Source of the DNA: Annulohypoxylon bovei var. microspora
Taxonomy: Eukaryota; Ascomycota; Sordariomycetes; Xylariales; Hypoxylaceae
Assembly: GCA_022836615.1 (NCBI GenBank)
Contig: MU405274.1
Span: 146,983 to 210,982, forward strand
Reading direction: 5' to 3'
DNA length: 64,000 nucleotides
Part shown: piece after piece, positions 44,923 through 55,392 of the stretch
How positions within the stretch are numbered: position 1 is the first letter of the stretch
Layout of the letters: each line of letters starts with the position of its first letter
Notes under the pieces: generated by a model
Database searches by the model: none
What the model saw: only the letters and a program-made list of their open reading frames with translations
Told to the model about the DNA's origin: nothing
Translations under genes and position numbers: made by a program

Positions 44923-46500
44923 GATTTACGAGGCGAAAGCTAGTATGGGTGAAATTGTTGATTATAGATCGGACACCGAGAGGCCAAACCTAGAGACGTA
45001 ATAAGTCTAGCAACACTAATATGGAATGAGTATTCCCTTTGAAGGATGAGATGTAGCTGAATAGTCAAGCGAAGAAGGGAAAGATGGTGCAAGATCAAGC
45101 GGGGGGGAGTATAAATAATTAGACTTAGCCTTGAACCGCGTTGGGCTTCTGGAGGAGAGACCGATGACTCAATAGGTAACTAATAAGACAACTACTAGGT
45201 TGTTTCCTCGTCTGAGAAAGAGGATCTGTGGTTGTACCTACCGTATAGTATCAAGCTAGCAAGCCGGAACTTTCATTGACAAGCTGCATAGGGCGTGTGA
45301 TCCCTGTTTGTACGCTTTGGATCCGTTCAAGATCCGCCAGCCCAATGGGATAAAGGAAGCGCAAAACTCTGCAGGCTAGGTATACATCTAGCCAATTGGT
45401 CCAGGCTTGGCCGATAAAGCCAATAACCACTATACTAGTTCATACCTAATACCACCAACCCACAGAGCAGATTCCACGAGGTTGGAACCGATATGGACGC
45501 TACATTATTAGTAAGGCTCTCTAGTGTCTTTTCGGGAATATATCTATGCTTGTGAACGTCAGGTGGGCGAACTCGTGGGTGACACTGCCAATTGTAAGAC
45601 ACAAAAGGCAACACATATTAAAGTAGCCGTTGGACCTAAAAGTGGTCGTGTGTGGACCATCGCATCGCATAGAATCCCGTGAAATCTGTAGAAGTTTCGG
45701 TTGTACACGGCGGCTGAAAATCATGTGGGAAGTGGAGCACGACATGACGCTCCTGATTCGATATAGAAAGCGCTGCCGATGTCGAAATGACGGTCAATGC
45801 CCTGGGCAGCCTGAGGTAACCTTCAAGATGGATAGATCGGCTTCCGCTTCTCGGGCCGCATAAGTCTTTGCTAATTTAGATCGTTCAATGAGTCAAGAAC
45901 AAGGAAGAAAAAAACTGGTCCGAAATCGCAGAGGACAAATGTATAGGTTTTATATACATGGATATTCCCCACTACTATACATCAAACAGATGGTGGACAC
46001 GCGTTTCTTCGGTCTGGGATTCTGAAAGCCGGAACTAGATGTTGAAATAAAAAAGGGGAAGACCGAGGTGAAGTCAAGTGTGGAATTTGCCCGCTCTTCG
46101 GCCAACGGAAAACTTTACGCCCTTAGTCTCTTAGTCTTCGGGAGAGCCGAGAATTGCCGCATATTACCTTAGGTGGCCGCACCTGCCGTAGTTAGACCTT
46201 GGCGGCATCATAAATTGCTATCTTATCAAGACAGACACACTCAAACTAACATCGTCATTCTGCACATCGTACTATTGTCGATACATCATAATACGTACTA
46301 CTCCATACATGTATTCACCCACATACCTTAGGTATCCATCCATTCCGTCCAGCCCGTCTCTTACATACATATACTACGCATATATTAATGGCCCCCTAAA
46401 ACTTGGTCTTGTCCAATAAACCAGTTACAAGTGTGAATCTAGCAACAAATCCCTATCTAGTGCAACTAACGTAGGTCCATGACTAGACGCTATTTACTAA
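44923..46500. other. Intergenic region upstream of the aminotransferase
   Basis: About 1.6 kb without a supported gene. It lies between the aminotransferase start and the 3' end of the P450 gene. Short frames near 45521-45863 show no motif. Confidence 0.5.
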
Positions 46501-48383
46501 TCAAGCTTTTGCTGCAGCTTCGGCCGGTTCGTAATCTCGCCATATTAAATCCTCGGGGACAACTTTCCATTGCATTTCATCATCAAGGAGTTCCGTCGCC
46601 TTGCTCCACTCATCTCGGACCCGCTGGGCTCTCTGCTCGCTCCTAGGCTTGATTGACGCCTCGAATGCTTCAGGCTGGACGAACATCCCGCCATCCGGGA
46701 TTAACGCTTCTATGCTGGGAACAATCTCATTTCCGGTTTCCCCGTCAATAGCCCTGTTAAAGTCGAAAGCCCAAAGCAATCGCGACATAGCTAGGAAGAG
46801 AGACCGGTCTGCGATGTGCATGCCCTGGCAGAGACGACGGCCAGCACCGAATATAAAATGATCACGCTTAGACGCGTCCGGATTATTCGCCGCTTCTACC
46901 GATGTCTGACTATCGCTAGCCCAACGGGTTGGATCGAACCTCCGGGGATCAGAATGCCGTTTCGGGTCGTTATGGATTCCCCTTTATACCCAGAGGGATG
47001 AGCTAGGTAACTATTATATTCGGTTGGATTGCTTTTTACTTACCAAACATTCAACATTACTCCGGCACCTTTTGGAATCTTGTAACCCATGTATTCGTCA
47101 TCACAAATAACGGCATGCGGCACACCAAGAATGACGGTTGGCATCCACCTCATGCTCTCCTTCATACATCCGCGAATGTAAGGGAGATCAGGGAGGTCGT
47201 TTAGATCCGGGAACCGGTCTCCACATACCCGGTCGATTTCGGCTTGACCAGCTTTGGAAACTTCAGGGAAGAGAGTCATGGCCTGGACCCATCCTACCAG
47301 TGTGGCCGATGTCGTATCGGATCCGGCTTCTAATAGTGACCCGCTGATATAAGCCGCAGTGAGATCAGAGAAGCCTTGCTTGTCTTGAGCTCGAACAAGA
47401 TCCACGCATAAACACGGCTTTACTATGGTCAGACGGCCCCGCCAACAACAAAAGTTCTGAGAGTATATCTACTTACTTTTGCTTGGCCTTCCTTGACCTT
47501 ATTTTTAGCCTCTCGATAGTGCCCTAGGAATAGGGCGGATTCTGACTGATGTAACTCTTTTGCACGTTTTCTCATAGGCAGAAGAGTGTCCGGAAGATAT
47601 CTTAGTATAGGGAAGACGTCAGTCACAGCTGCTGCTGCCGAGCCCATGACATCGCTAAATCCCTCGAAGCTCTATACCTCAGTGAGCGATAATATTTCAC
47701 TATAGTGAACAGGTGAAAATACTTACCTGGAAGAGCTGTTTAAGCCTTGGGTCATCATTGCTGGTGGTGCGGAATCCAAACAGCATTTGCGTCGATAAAG
47801 AATTGGCGTATCTCCGGATGTGATGGATGAACTGACCAGGGCCATCGAGGAAGCCTAGAAGCATCGCCTTGTTCTCTAGATCTTGATACGGAACGTAAGT
47901 TCGGGCGGCCTTGATGTTAAGGCTGCTATGTATAAGCCTGCGGATCATACGCCACTTTTCACCGTACTCCTGTTTTACAAGTCAGGTCTCACAACCTTGT
48001 CGGGTAATAGGGTGCATGCTTTTATGGCGTACCATCAATAATACCCGTTCATTGTTGCTAACTACATTTCCGAGGTATGCTTCCGGCCTCGAAGAGTAGA
48101 TGTTGCTTCGCTTGTCAAGCAGATCTTTTATCGCCTGGTCGGACGAGAGAACGACCATGACCTTCGTTCCTAGAATCAGTGAGTATACTGGCCCGTATTC
48201 TTGAGCCCATTTCTGGAACTGTAGATGCGCCTTTTTCTTTGGCATCTGATGGAGATTTCCTATCAGAGGCAATGTTGGCGGTCCAGGGGGATATCCTTTT
48301 GGTCGCTGCCCAATTCTACCTAACCGGTAGACAAGAAGCAGTATCGCTGCTATCACGATAACGGTATTCGTTGATAGAGCCAT
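46501..48383 (-). CDS. Cytochrome P450 monooxygenase
   Basis: Five exons, 48033-48383, 47727-47969, 47477-47671, 47044-47417 and 46501-46981, give 547 residues; phases agree at each junction. The N-terminal membrane anchor is about residues 5-22 (NTVIVIAAILLLVYRL), followed by the proline hinge YPPGPPTLPLIGN. The I-helix oxygen-binding motif is EAGSDTTSATL, the K-helix ExxR is in KESMRW, the PERF-like region is RRFDPTRW, and the heme loop is FIFGAGRRLCQGMH with ligand C439. It is an ER-anchored class II fungal P450. The substrate is unknown. A flavin oxidoreductase is divergently placed 1.6 kb upstream, but no metabolite synthase is in the window. The start at 48383 is the first ATG, before the anchor. 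Confidence 0.93.
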
Positions 48384-49999
48384 TGTGTAATCTTCTAGTA
48401 GCACAATATGATAGATTCAAATCCGGGGGAATCATTCAAAGATGCTGTCAATTTTCTACATAGGTTCCATCTCTTTGAGGCCGGTCGACCTTAATATCTA
48501 ACCACGGTTATGCAGAATGAAATTCCCCCGAGTTACACACATACGAAAGGCGGGGTTCTATACACCTTCATGGCCCTGTCATAATGATAATTCACCGGTG
48601 GCGTTGACAGGGCTAACCATTGGCCTATTCATATATTATATTCTGAACTAGGGCAACTCCTCCCGAGGATCCTTCTTAGTAAGACAGGTCTCGGGTGATG
48701 TTAAGTTATGGCATTTTGAGGGATTTCTGTTGAAGATGTCTATTTCCGTAGCTTGGGCAGTGAATCGGGGGCTTTATTCTGGTAGAAAGATGAGTATATT
48801 TCTAGGAAAATGGCTAGAGTTAGGTACCCAACTACAAAATAAGTAGTGTAACTACAACTATATCTTATTTCCTGCTTACATGTAGGTAATGGCGTGTCCT
48901 TATGCTGAAATATTGCATTTTGAATCCTTCTACACCTTAACCCGGCCTGCCTGACCTATCGGCATAGACGCGGTTGTTGGAGATCAGAAACTCGAAGCTA
49001 TCTGCTTGGGGTAATGCTACCCTTGGCCTTCCATCGTCAGATCTCTCTATCATACTCTGCTCGGCTTCCAAGGGATCCCACCCTCCTAGTCTTAATATGA
49101 TTCCAAATTATGGCCGCCTCTGGCATTGTATACGACGTCTATACGACGTCAATTGCTAGCAGAATTATTGGATGGTTTTTACGAGGCTCCTATCAACTTA
49201 CAACACGTTGGTAGTACGAATTCTATTTAGTATATCGGTGTATAAGAAATTTCTTATTTCCATACCATTATCACCATCCCAACTGTGTCGATGTCTAAGA
49301 ATTGGGCCCTCGGCCCGCGAAGGTAGATCTCATCTTTCTTCATTCTTTGTCAACAAGTTTTCGAAGCTTGCCTCAAGGTGAATCTGGTCCAATACATATT
49401 CTAGCGATGACCAGTGTGCTAAGAAGCTCCATATGTCTACCTAGGTAGGGATATAGACTGCCTAAAAGAAACTAACATATGTCTTGAAAATTGCCCTCTA
49501 GTTCGACCTCTTCATACCATATTGACCTTCGATACTAAACACCAACTCGCCACCTAAGTCCCTAGGTAGGTAGGTATGCAACTATAAGTGCGATTGCTAG
49601 TCAGTTTTGAATAGACGTAAACACCTAACCTCAAATACGTATTACTAATCTTATCTATTTCGAAGGATTTTCTGCTCACACGTCCCCGCAAAAACAGAGC
49701 CGCAAACTCTGGCCTCGTATTGCCGAAAGGGGGCCCAGCGCATTCAGGCAGTTCCGGGTTGACGGCTCAAGGAACGCCTAGCCCCACGCGTGTAAAATGT
49801 AACGCCCGTAATTTGAACGTGTCCAGAATGTAATGAGAGTTGTCCATCTGCTAGAAAATACCTACCTATGTTTCTATGTCCCGAGGAAATATACGTAAGA
49901 AATCGTGGTAGGAGTAGACGATACACACGCGGCGCGGGCTTGATCACATCCCATGTCTCATTGTATAGCTAAACATACCGCATCCAAAGTTGTGCTACC
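48384..49999. other. Divergent intergenic region P450 / flavin oxidoreductase
   Basis: About 1.6 kb, non-coding. It contains TCTACCTAGGTAGGGAT (49437) and CCTAGGTAGGTAGGTAT (49561). Short frames around 48974-49381 have no motif. It may carry shared regulatory sites. Confidence 0.5.
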
Positions 50000-51388
50000 A
50001 TGCCATCAACCCGCTACCCAGGCCGAGACGTCGATCCCTCGCCGCTCGGCTCGCCCCTGCCCCTCCCCTTCTCCTCCGTCGTCGCGCCGAACCGGTTTAT
50101 GAAAGTCGCCATGACCGAGCGCCTAGCGACGTGGGATGCCGACAACATGGACGTAAGCGGGATCCCCACGCAGCAGCTCCTGGACCTGTACGGGCACTGG
50201 GGCGACGGCGGGTGGGGGACCATCGTAACAGGCAACATAATCGTCGACCCCCTGCACCTCGAAGCGCCGGGCAACATGATCCTGTCGCGGACCTCGTCCC
50301 CCTCTCCCGACGCCGGGCCGCGCTTCTCCGCCTACCAGAAGCTCGCCTCGGTCGGGAAGCGCGGGGGCGCCGTCTTCCTCGCGCAGCTGAACCACCCGGG
50401 GCGCCAGATCGACTTCGCGCTGCAGTCGGACCCGGTCTCGGCGTCCGACGTGCAGCTGACGAGGGGGTACGGGGCGCTGTACGCGTTCGGCAAGCCACAC
50501 CCCGCGAGCGCGGACGAGATCGCGGGCATCAAGGCCGCGTTCGTGCACGCCGCCGCGTACCTGGAGCAGGCGGGCTTCGACGGGGTCCAGCTGCACGCCG
50601 CGCACGGGTACCTGCTCGCACAGTTCCTGTCCCCGACGACGAACCTGCGGACCGACTCCTACGGGGGCTCGCTGCCCAACCGTGCGCGTCTGATCACCGA
50701 GATCGCGGACGGCATACGCGGCGCGACGGGCCCGGATTTCGTGCTCGCGATCAAGATCAACAGCGTCGAGTTCCAGGACGCGGGGTTTTCGACGGAGGAG
50801 GCGGTGCAGTTGGTATCGCTACTGGAGGCGCACCGCTTCGATATCATAGAGCTTAGCGGCGGGACGTACGAGGCGCCCGGGTGGCACCACAAGCGAGAGA
50901 GCACGCGCCGGCGCGAGGCCTTCTTCATCGAGTTCGCGGAGCTGGTAGTTCCGCACGTTAAAAGCGCGCGGACCTTCATCACGGGCGGGATCCGGTCCGT
51001 GGGCGCGATGGTAGATGCGCTAGAGAGCGGGTTAGACGGTGTTGGCCTAGGGCGCCCGAGTACGACGGAGCCGAGGTTGCCGATAGAAATACTGCAGAAT
51101 GGCAAGAAAGGGTGCATCAAACCTCTAGTAGGCGACACAAACGTTCTTGGAGGGGAAGAATCTTGGGGCGTGGGCGCATCGTTAGCAGGGGCACACATGC
51201 TCCAGATAAGCCTTAACCAGCAGCCGATAGATCCGTCGAATCAGGCTTCAATAGACGACTTCCTCAAAGGGTTTGCTAAATGGGTTGCAGCATTCCCGAA
51301 GAGATCGAAAAGAGAAGTGCTTGACCATGTTAGGATCGAGTCAGTGAAACCGAGACCGTACGGGGTCGTAGAATCACTGGCAGCTTGA
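50000..51388 (+). CDS. NADH:flavin oxidoreductase, old yellow enzyme (OYE-like) family
   Basis: Single exon, 462 residues. OYE-family FMN enzymes reduce activated C=C bonds of enones or act as NAD(P)H:flavin oxidoreductases. A TIM-barrel pattern is visible: VVAPNRFMKVAMTE, WGTIVTGNI, GGAVFLAQLNHPGRQ, and the substrate-binding H199/H202 pair in QLHAAHGYLLAQFL. SPTTNLRTDSYGGSLPNRAR and FITGGIRS with DGVGLGRPS (phosphate binding) follow. There is no C-terminal iron-sulfur/NAD domain, so it is not of the dienoyl-CoA reductase type. The gene is very GC-rich, which explains long open frames in other phases. It is divergent from the P450; a common oxidative pathway is possible but unproven. Confidence 0.93.
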   Translation: MPSTRYPGRDVDPSPLGSPLPLPFSSVVAPNRFMKVAMTERLATWDADNMDVSGIPTQQLLDLYGHWGDGGWGTIVTGNIIVDPLHLEAPGNMILSRTSSPSPDAGPRFSAYQKLASVGKRGGAVFLAQLNHPGRQIDFALQSDPVSASDVQLTRGYGALYAFGKPHPASADEIAGIKAAFVHAAAYLEQAGFDGVQLHAAHGYLLAQFLSPTTNLRTDSYGGSLPNRARLITEIADGIRGATGPDFVLAIKINSVEFQDAGFSTEEAVQLVSLLEAHRFDIIELSGGTYEAPGWHHKRESTRRREAFFIEFAELVVPHVKSARTFITGGIRSVGAMVDALESGLDGVGLGRPSTTEPRLPIEILQNGKKGCIKPLVGDTNVLGGEESWGVGASLAGAHMLQISLNQQPIDPSNQASIDDFLKGFAKWVAAFPKRSKREVLDHVRIESVKPRPYGVVESLAA

Positions 51389-52178
51389 ATTCAGGGGGAC
51401 TTAAAGCGATTACCGGATTGTTGCTTAGAGGATAGAGCGCATGCAAAGTTAACATTAGAACTGAGGGCGGAACTCATAATAGCACTTCAGACATCACGGG
51501 TTTTGTAAGTACTGGGTAGTTATAGTTGCTTCGACACATCCGTTAGTTAGCCTTGGAAAAGCCTTGGTTCGCACAGGCAGACGGAACTGTCTCAGATGTT
51601 CTTAGCTCGTTAGATCTGGTTAATAGCTCGTCAGCCATTATTGGTTGATTTATGACGCCTGCTCGCATCCTAGGACCTAGGTACATATGATCGGTTTTCC
51701 TAGTCGCTCCTCGCAGTGTACTATTTTGTTGTGTAGCAAGGTCTACTTTTGCAGTTTTCAACCGCCGTGATGACAGGAAGCGTTGAACAAAAGCTTCGCT
51801 TCATGAGGGGTTAAAATGAGGACCGGAAGTTTCCCAACCCAGTTCTTCTACGCCATAACTAGCGCAATCTAGACCTTAATATCATAGACGAATATCTCAA
51901 GGGTGTTCATCGATGTTTCGTCGTTACTCCGTAACTTGTCTAGAATACCGTTGAGGAGGGTTTACGCTATCGTTTACTGAACAAGTTCGGCTGCTCTTTA
52001 CTCCAAAGGCAGCAAATCCTAGGGTGTCCTAAATCATAGACCGCTCCCTACTGAGCGGGCATAGCTGCAGCCGTCGACGACCAAGTTTTGCCTATACGCT
52101 AATCCGAGCGCCTCAAAACCGAGTTCTTTAAGTGATCGATGGTGTAAGATACTGCACATAATCAACCTTCCAGTTTTA
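51389..52178. other. Convergent intergenic region
   Basis: About 0.8 kb between the 3' ends of the flavin oxidoreductase and the TBC gene. No gene seen. Confidence 0.5.
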
Positions 52179-54343
52179 TTATAGCTGTAGGTTAGTTGTC
52201 GGAGCTCGGCTAGGACCACCTCTCAGGTGGGCAGCCGAATTCTTGAATAGGCTTTGCCAAATGTAGGCTTCACTAAGCAAGAGTTCTATGTCTTTCTCGG
52301 TCCAATCGCGAGTGGGCAACGCCTGTAGGAACATCATGATTTCTTGGAAGTCCATTTTGACCAACTTGGTTGACCATTTGACGAGGAAAGCCGCGCAGAC
52401 ATATAAGTGAAACTCCGAGAAACCTTGTTCCTCAGCCTAGACGCAGTTAGTAATGTGATAGGTGAGAATACGAAAGACGTACTAAGTAAGTATCCCACAT
52501 CCGAATGGTATTTCGAACACTGATCTCCCTCATGAGGAGGCAATTCATCCAGCGGAAGCTGAATTGAATGAACTCTACATGTTCGCTTTCAAGGTGCCTC
52601 GCAAGTCCTTCATCGATCCTAGCGGTAAGATCCCGAAGCGCAGCAACTTGTCGTTGAATACCAGGCTGGGCGACGATGTAATGGTCCTGAATCCCGTCAA
52701 GCAGTTTCGTTAAGCACCAAAACGAGTCGGCTTCCACTGCGTCTAGCACAGCCTTCGGCAGTTGCCCCGGGTCCATGCCGCTTTCAATGTTGTAGTCCGT
52801 GATGTAGGTGCCTAGAAAAACTTCCCAGAAGGGAGTTACTAAGTCGTTGATTCCTTGCACGTATCCGCTCGCTGGATGTCGAATGGCCCAGAGGTATAAT
52901 ATTCGTTCCAACGACCGTTGGGTTGCTTCATAACTATAGAGCTCAATGTGAGGATTGGTCCTGGGGACATCTATACTGATCTGATGCCATATCGCTTCGT
53001 CGAGACCTCTTGACCGACCACCAGAGGCAGGATTTGTCCCGCCTCGATCGAAAGCTTGGCGTACGCCGTCAAGATATTCTTTCCGCTTCCGCTCGAGTGT
53101 TGCGACACGCCTTTCGCTACTAGTTGGTAAATAACTTAACAGGAGCTGCCATGTCATAGCCCGAACTTCTTCAGGGACACCACCCCATGCTAAAGGTCTG
53201 AGATCAACTAATGGTATTGCGCTGGCCTGGAGAATCTTCTTGAATTTATTGATTTTTGTTATACGAGAATTAATCGCATCGATTTCTTTTGGAGTTGCGT
53301 TGGCTGGGGTCGCGGGATGGTCGATAAGATGCAGAGCATTGGCTGGATCTATGTTGTATAAGCTACTGAGACGGTCTTAGAAAATCCAACGGAGCTAACC
53401 TTTGAGAATATCTTTATATTGCGGCCGAAGAATCTTTCCTTCGCTCTTCTTCGGCACTGGGTAGGTCGGTGCTGGTCGCTCAATAGCTATGTCGGCACTA
53501 TTCGAATAACGTCTATTTGGCAACCCAAGCGCTGCATCGAGGGGTGTTGTTTGGAAGGGTGAAGAGGCAGTACTTTGGGCTGCAGCTGCTCGTCGAGAGC
53601 GCCGCCTCATGTTAGACAAGCTTGGAAGGCCAAAGTCATCCCCATCGTCGTCCTCATATCCAAGCATATCATCCCCCTCAGGCATTTCAGGATCTCCAAC
53701 GTCCCAGTCCCGATTTGTGTTCGATAGGAAGCTGAAATAGGTTTTTAACGGGGGAGAAGATAATCCAGATGAGGACTTCGGCGGCGGTGAGCTAACGTCG
53801 CTAGTTCGGATCTTTTGCGAAGAGGAAGACGGAGGAGTTCTCGGTCGGGATGAAGAGCCAGATAGAGTCCTGATTTAGAGCGTCGGATTAGCGACGACGG
53901 TTAAGAGCATTGATGCCATAGACATACAGATTATCCAGCTTAAGCATGTCTGCGTGAGAGTAGGAAGCGCCGACGACTAGATTAGGATCCCGGCCTACTC
54001 TCTTCGGTGTGCTTTCTCTTTGAGCACGCCAGAAAGGCGAAGCCGACCTAGTTCGATCTTAGCTGCGACAGCTTTGAAGAGGCCTAAACATGTGGACCTA
54101 CTCAGATCTGTCTATCAAGAGGGGAACACAAATTAGCGATCTTGTCTTTTCGATGTCAAATTAAGCGCCCAAAGCGCATCAAGCCAGTGTGGAGGTTTAA
54201 GCGAAGCAAGCAATTGCACTCACCGACTTGAATCATTTCCTACGTCATTGTTAGTTATGAAACACTATTCTCTTTATTCCTAACATCGGAGAACTGACCT
54301 GCTGGGAAGGCGGCTTCTTGCCGCTACCCGAGGATGAAAACAT
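52179..54343 (-). CDS. GYP1: TBC-domain Rab GTPase-activating protein (GYP1-like)
   Basis: Minus-strand model: 54299-54343, 54224-54239, 54102-54111, 53400-53869, 52483-53348 and 52179-52436, about 554 residues. GYP1 stimulates GTP hydrolysis on Ypt1/Rab1 at the Golgi. After a disordered Ser/Pro-rich N terminus, YKDILKGDPANALHLIDHP leads to the TBC domain. WGGVPEEVRAMTWQLLLSYL, the arginine finger in IDVPRTNPHIELYSYEA, and the glutamine finger in GYVQGINDLVTPF are all present, so it should be active. Next are VEADSFWCLTKLLDGIQDHY, FSFRWMNCLLMREI and MWDTYL, ending in the C-terminal helices. The last four exons are secure. The first three (45, 16 and 10 nt) are phase-consistent, but the two micro-exons are a prediction. 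Confidence 0.85.
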
Positions 54344-55392
54344 AGCAATGGGACTGTTGACGATTGATCACGGCGACATTGTTGTTTAGGTACGAAGTGC
54401 GATTCAACCGTTGACAAGGGCCAAGGCTTGGGATACTTGGATGTTGCTACCATAGGCGTATGGCAGGTACATACGTCGGATGATCGAGCTAATGCAGCGT
54501 ACCACCAGACAACCTGAACCTTATGCCCCTCGATAACTTAAACGCCACAGCTTAAGCCTCGGCAGTTACAGGTACTTTAAGGCTGCTTAGATGCGGTTGA
54601 TGTAGTTTTCTTCTTGATAGGCGTATTTCAAAATATTATATATTTATGATTCCTCAGTTTTAGTATAGTATCATGAGCCACTGAAAGTGAATCCTCATTA
54701 ATAACGTACCTACCTAGCTGCCTAGTAGACAAAGAACCATAAAATGAGGTAGTAGTCGAGATGATTTGTGAGGTCTTAGGTACCTCTAGGTACTTCATAG
54801 TGCCACAGTGGAAGGCACTAATCAAACTGATCAGAGTCTAGGAGGAACCTTAGAAAGCTGCAAGTGCCTCAGGTGCCTTTAGAGAAGTGATAGAAAAAGA
54901 CTGTGGCTTGATAAGGTAGTCACAGGTGGGTACCCCACATAGTGTAATAGCCATGTTCTATGTGATTGGATAATTGTTAATGATCCGTGCGTAATCGTTG
55001 AACCTAGCTAATTGAAGTTTGCCTGCCGCCGTCCTCGCGTCTCCCATTGGCTTAAGATTTCTCATGTCGTGTCTACGACGGGAACATTTAGAAGGCTACA
55101 ATTCTTTTCCTCACCACATCTCCTTCCCGATTTTCTTAATCGGCCATTTCTGTCACATATTTTCTTCAACGTTCAACTAATCTTTACGTGTAATCCGTAT
55201 CCCATATCTTTCACTTAATCCTGTTCCTTTATAAAAAAGACATTGCATGGTCGACTGATTGAATTAGATCATCGTTATTTCTATTCTGGTTCAATCCTTC
55301 GGGTCGAATCCAAGTCAACATCCCCTTCGCAACTTTCGAGTTTTCCTAAACGCGTCTAGCAAGTGAACAGCGCTGTTCATCTGTTCATCGTC
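54344..55392. other. Divergent intergenic region GYP1 / HRP1
   Basis: About 1.05 kb with promoters of both genes. It holds AACGTACCTACCTAGCTGCC at 54703. No gene supported. Confidence 0.5.

Noticed and set aside
49990..50856. 288-codon Arg/Pro-rich frame overlapping the flavin oxidoreductase
   Set aside because: It lies in another phase of a very GC-rich OYE gene, and its composition is typical of a shadow frame.
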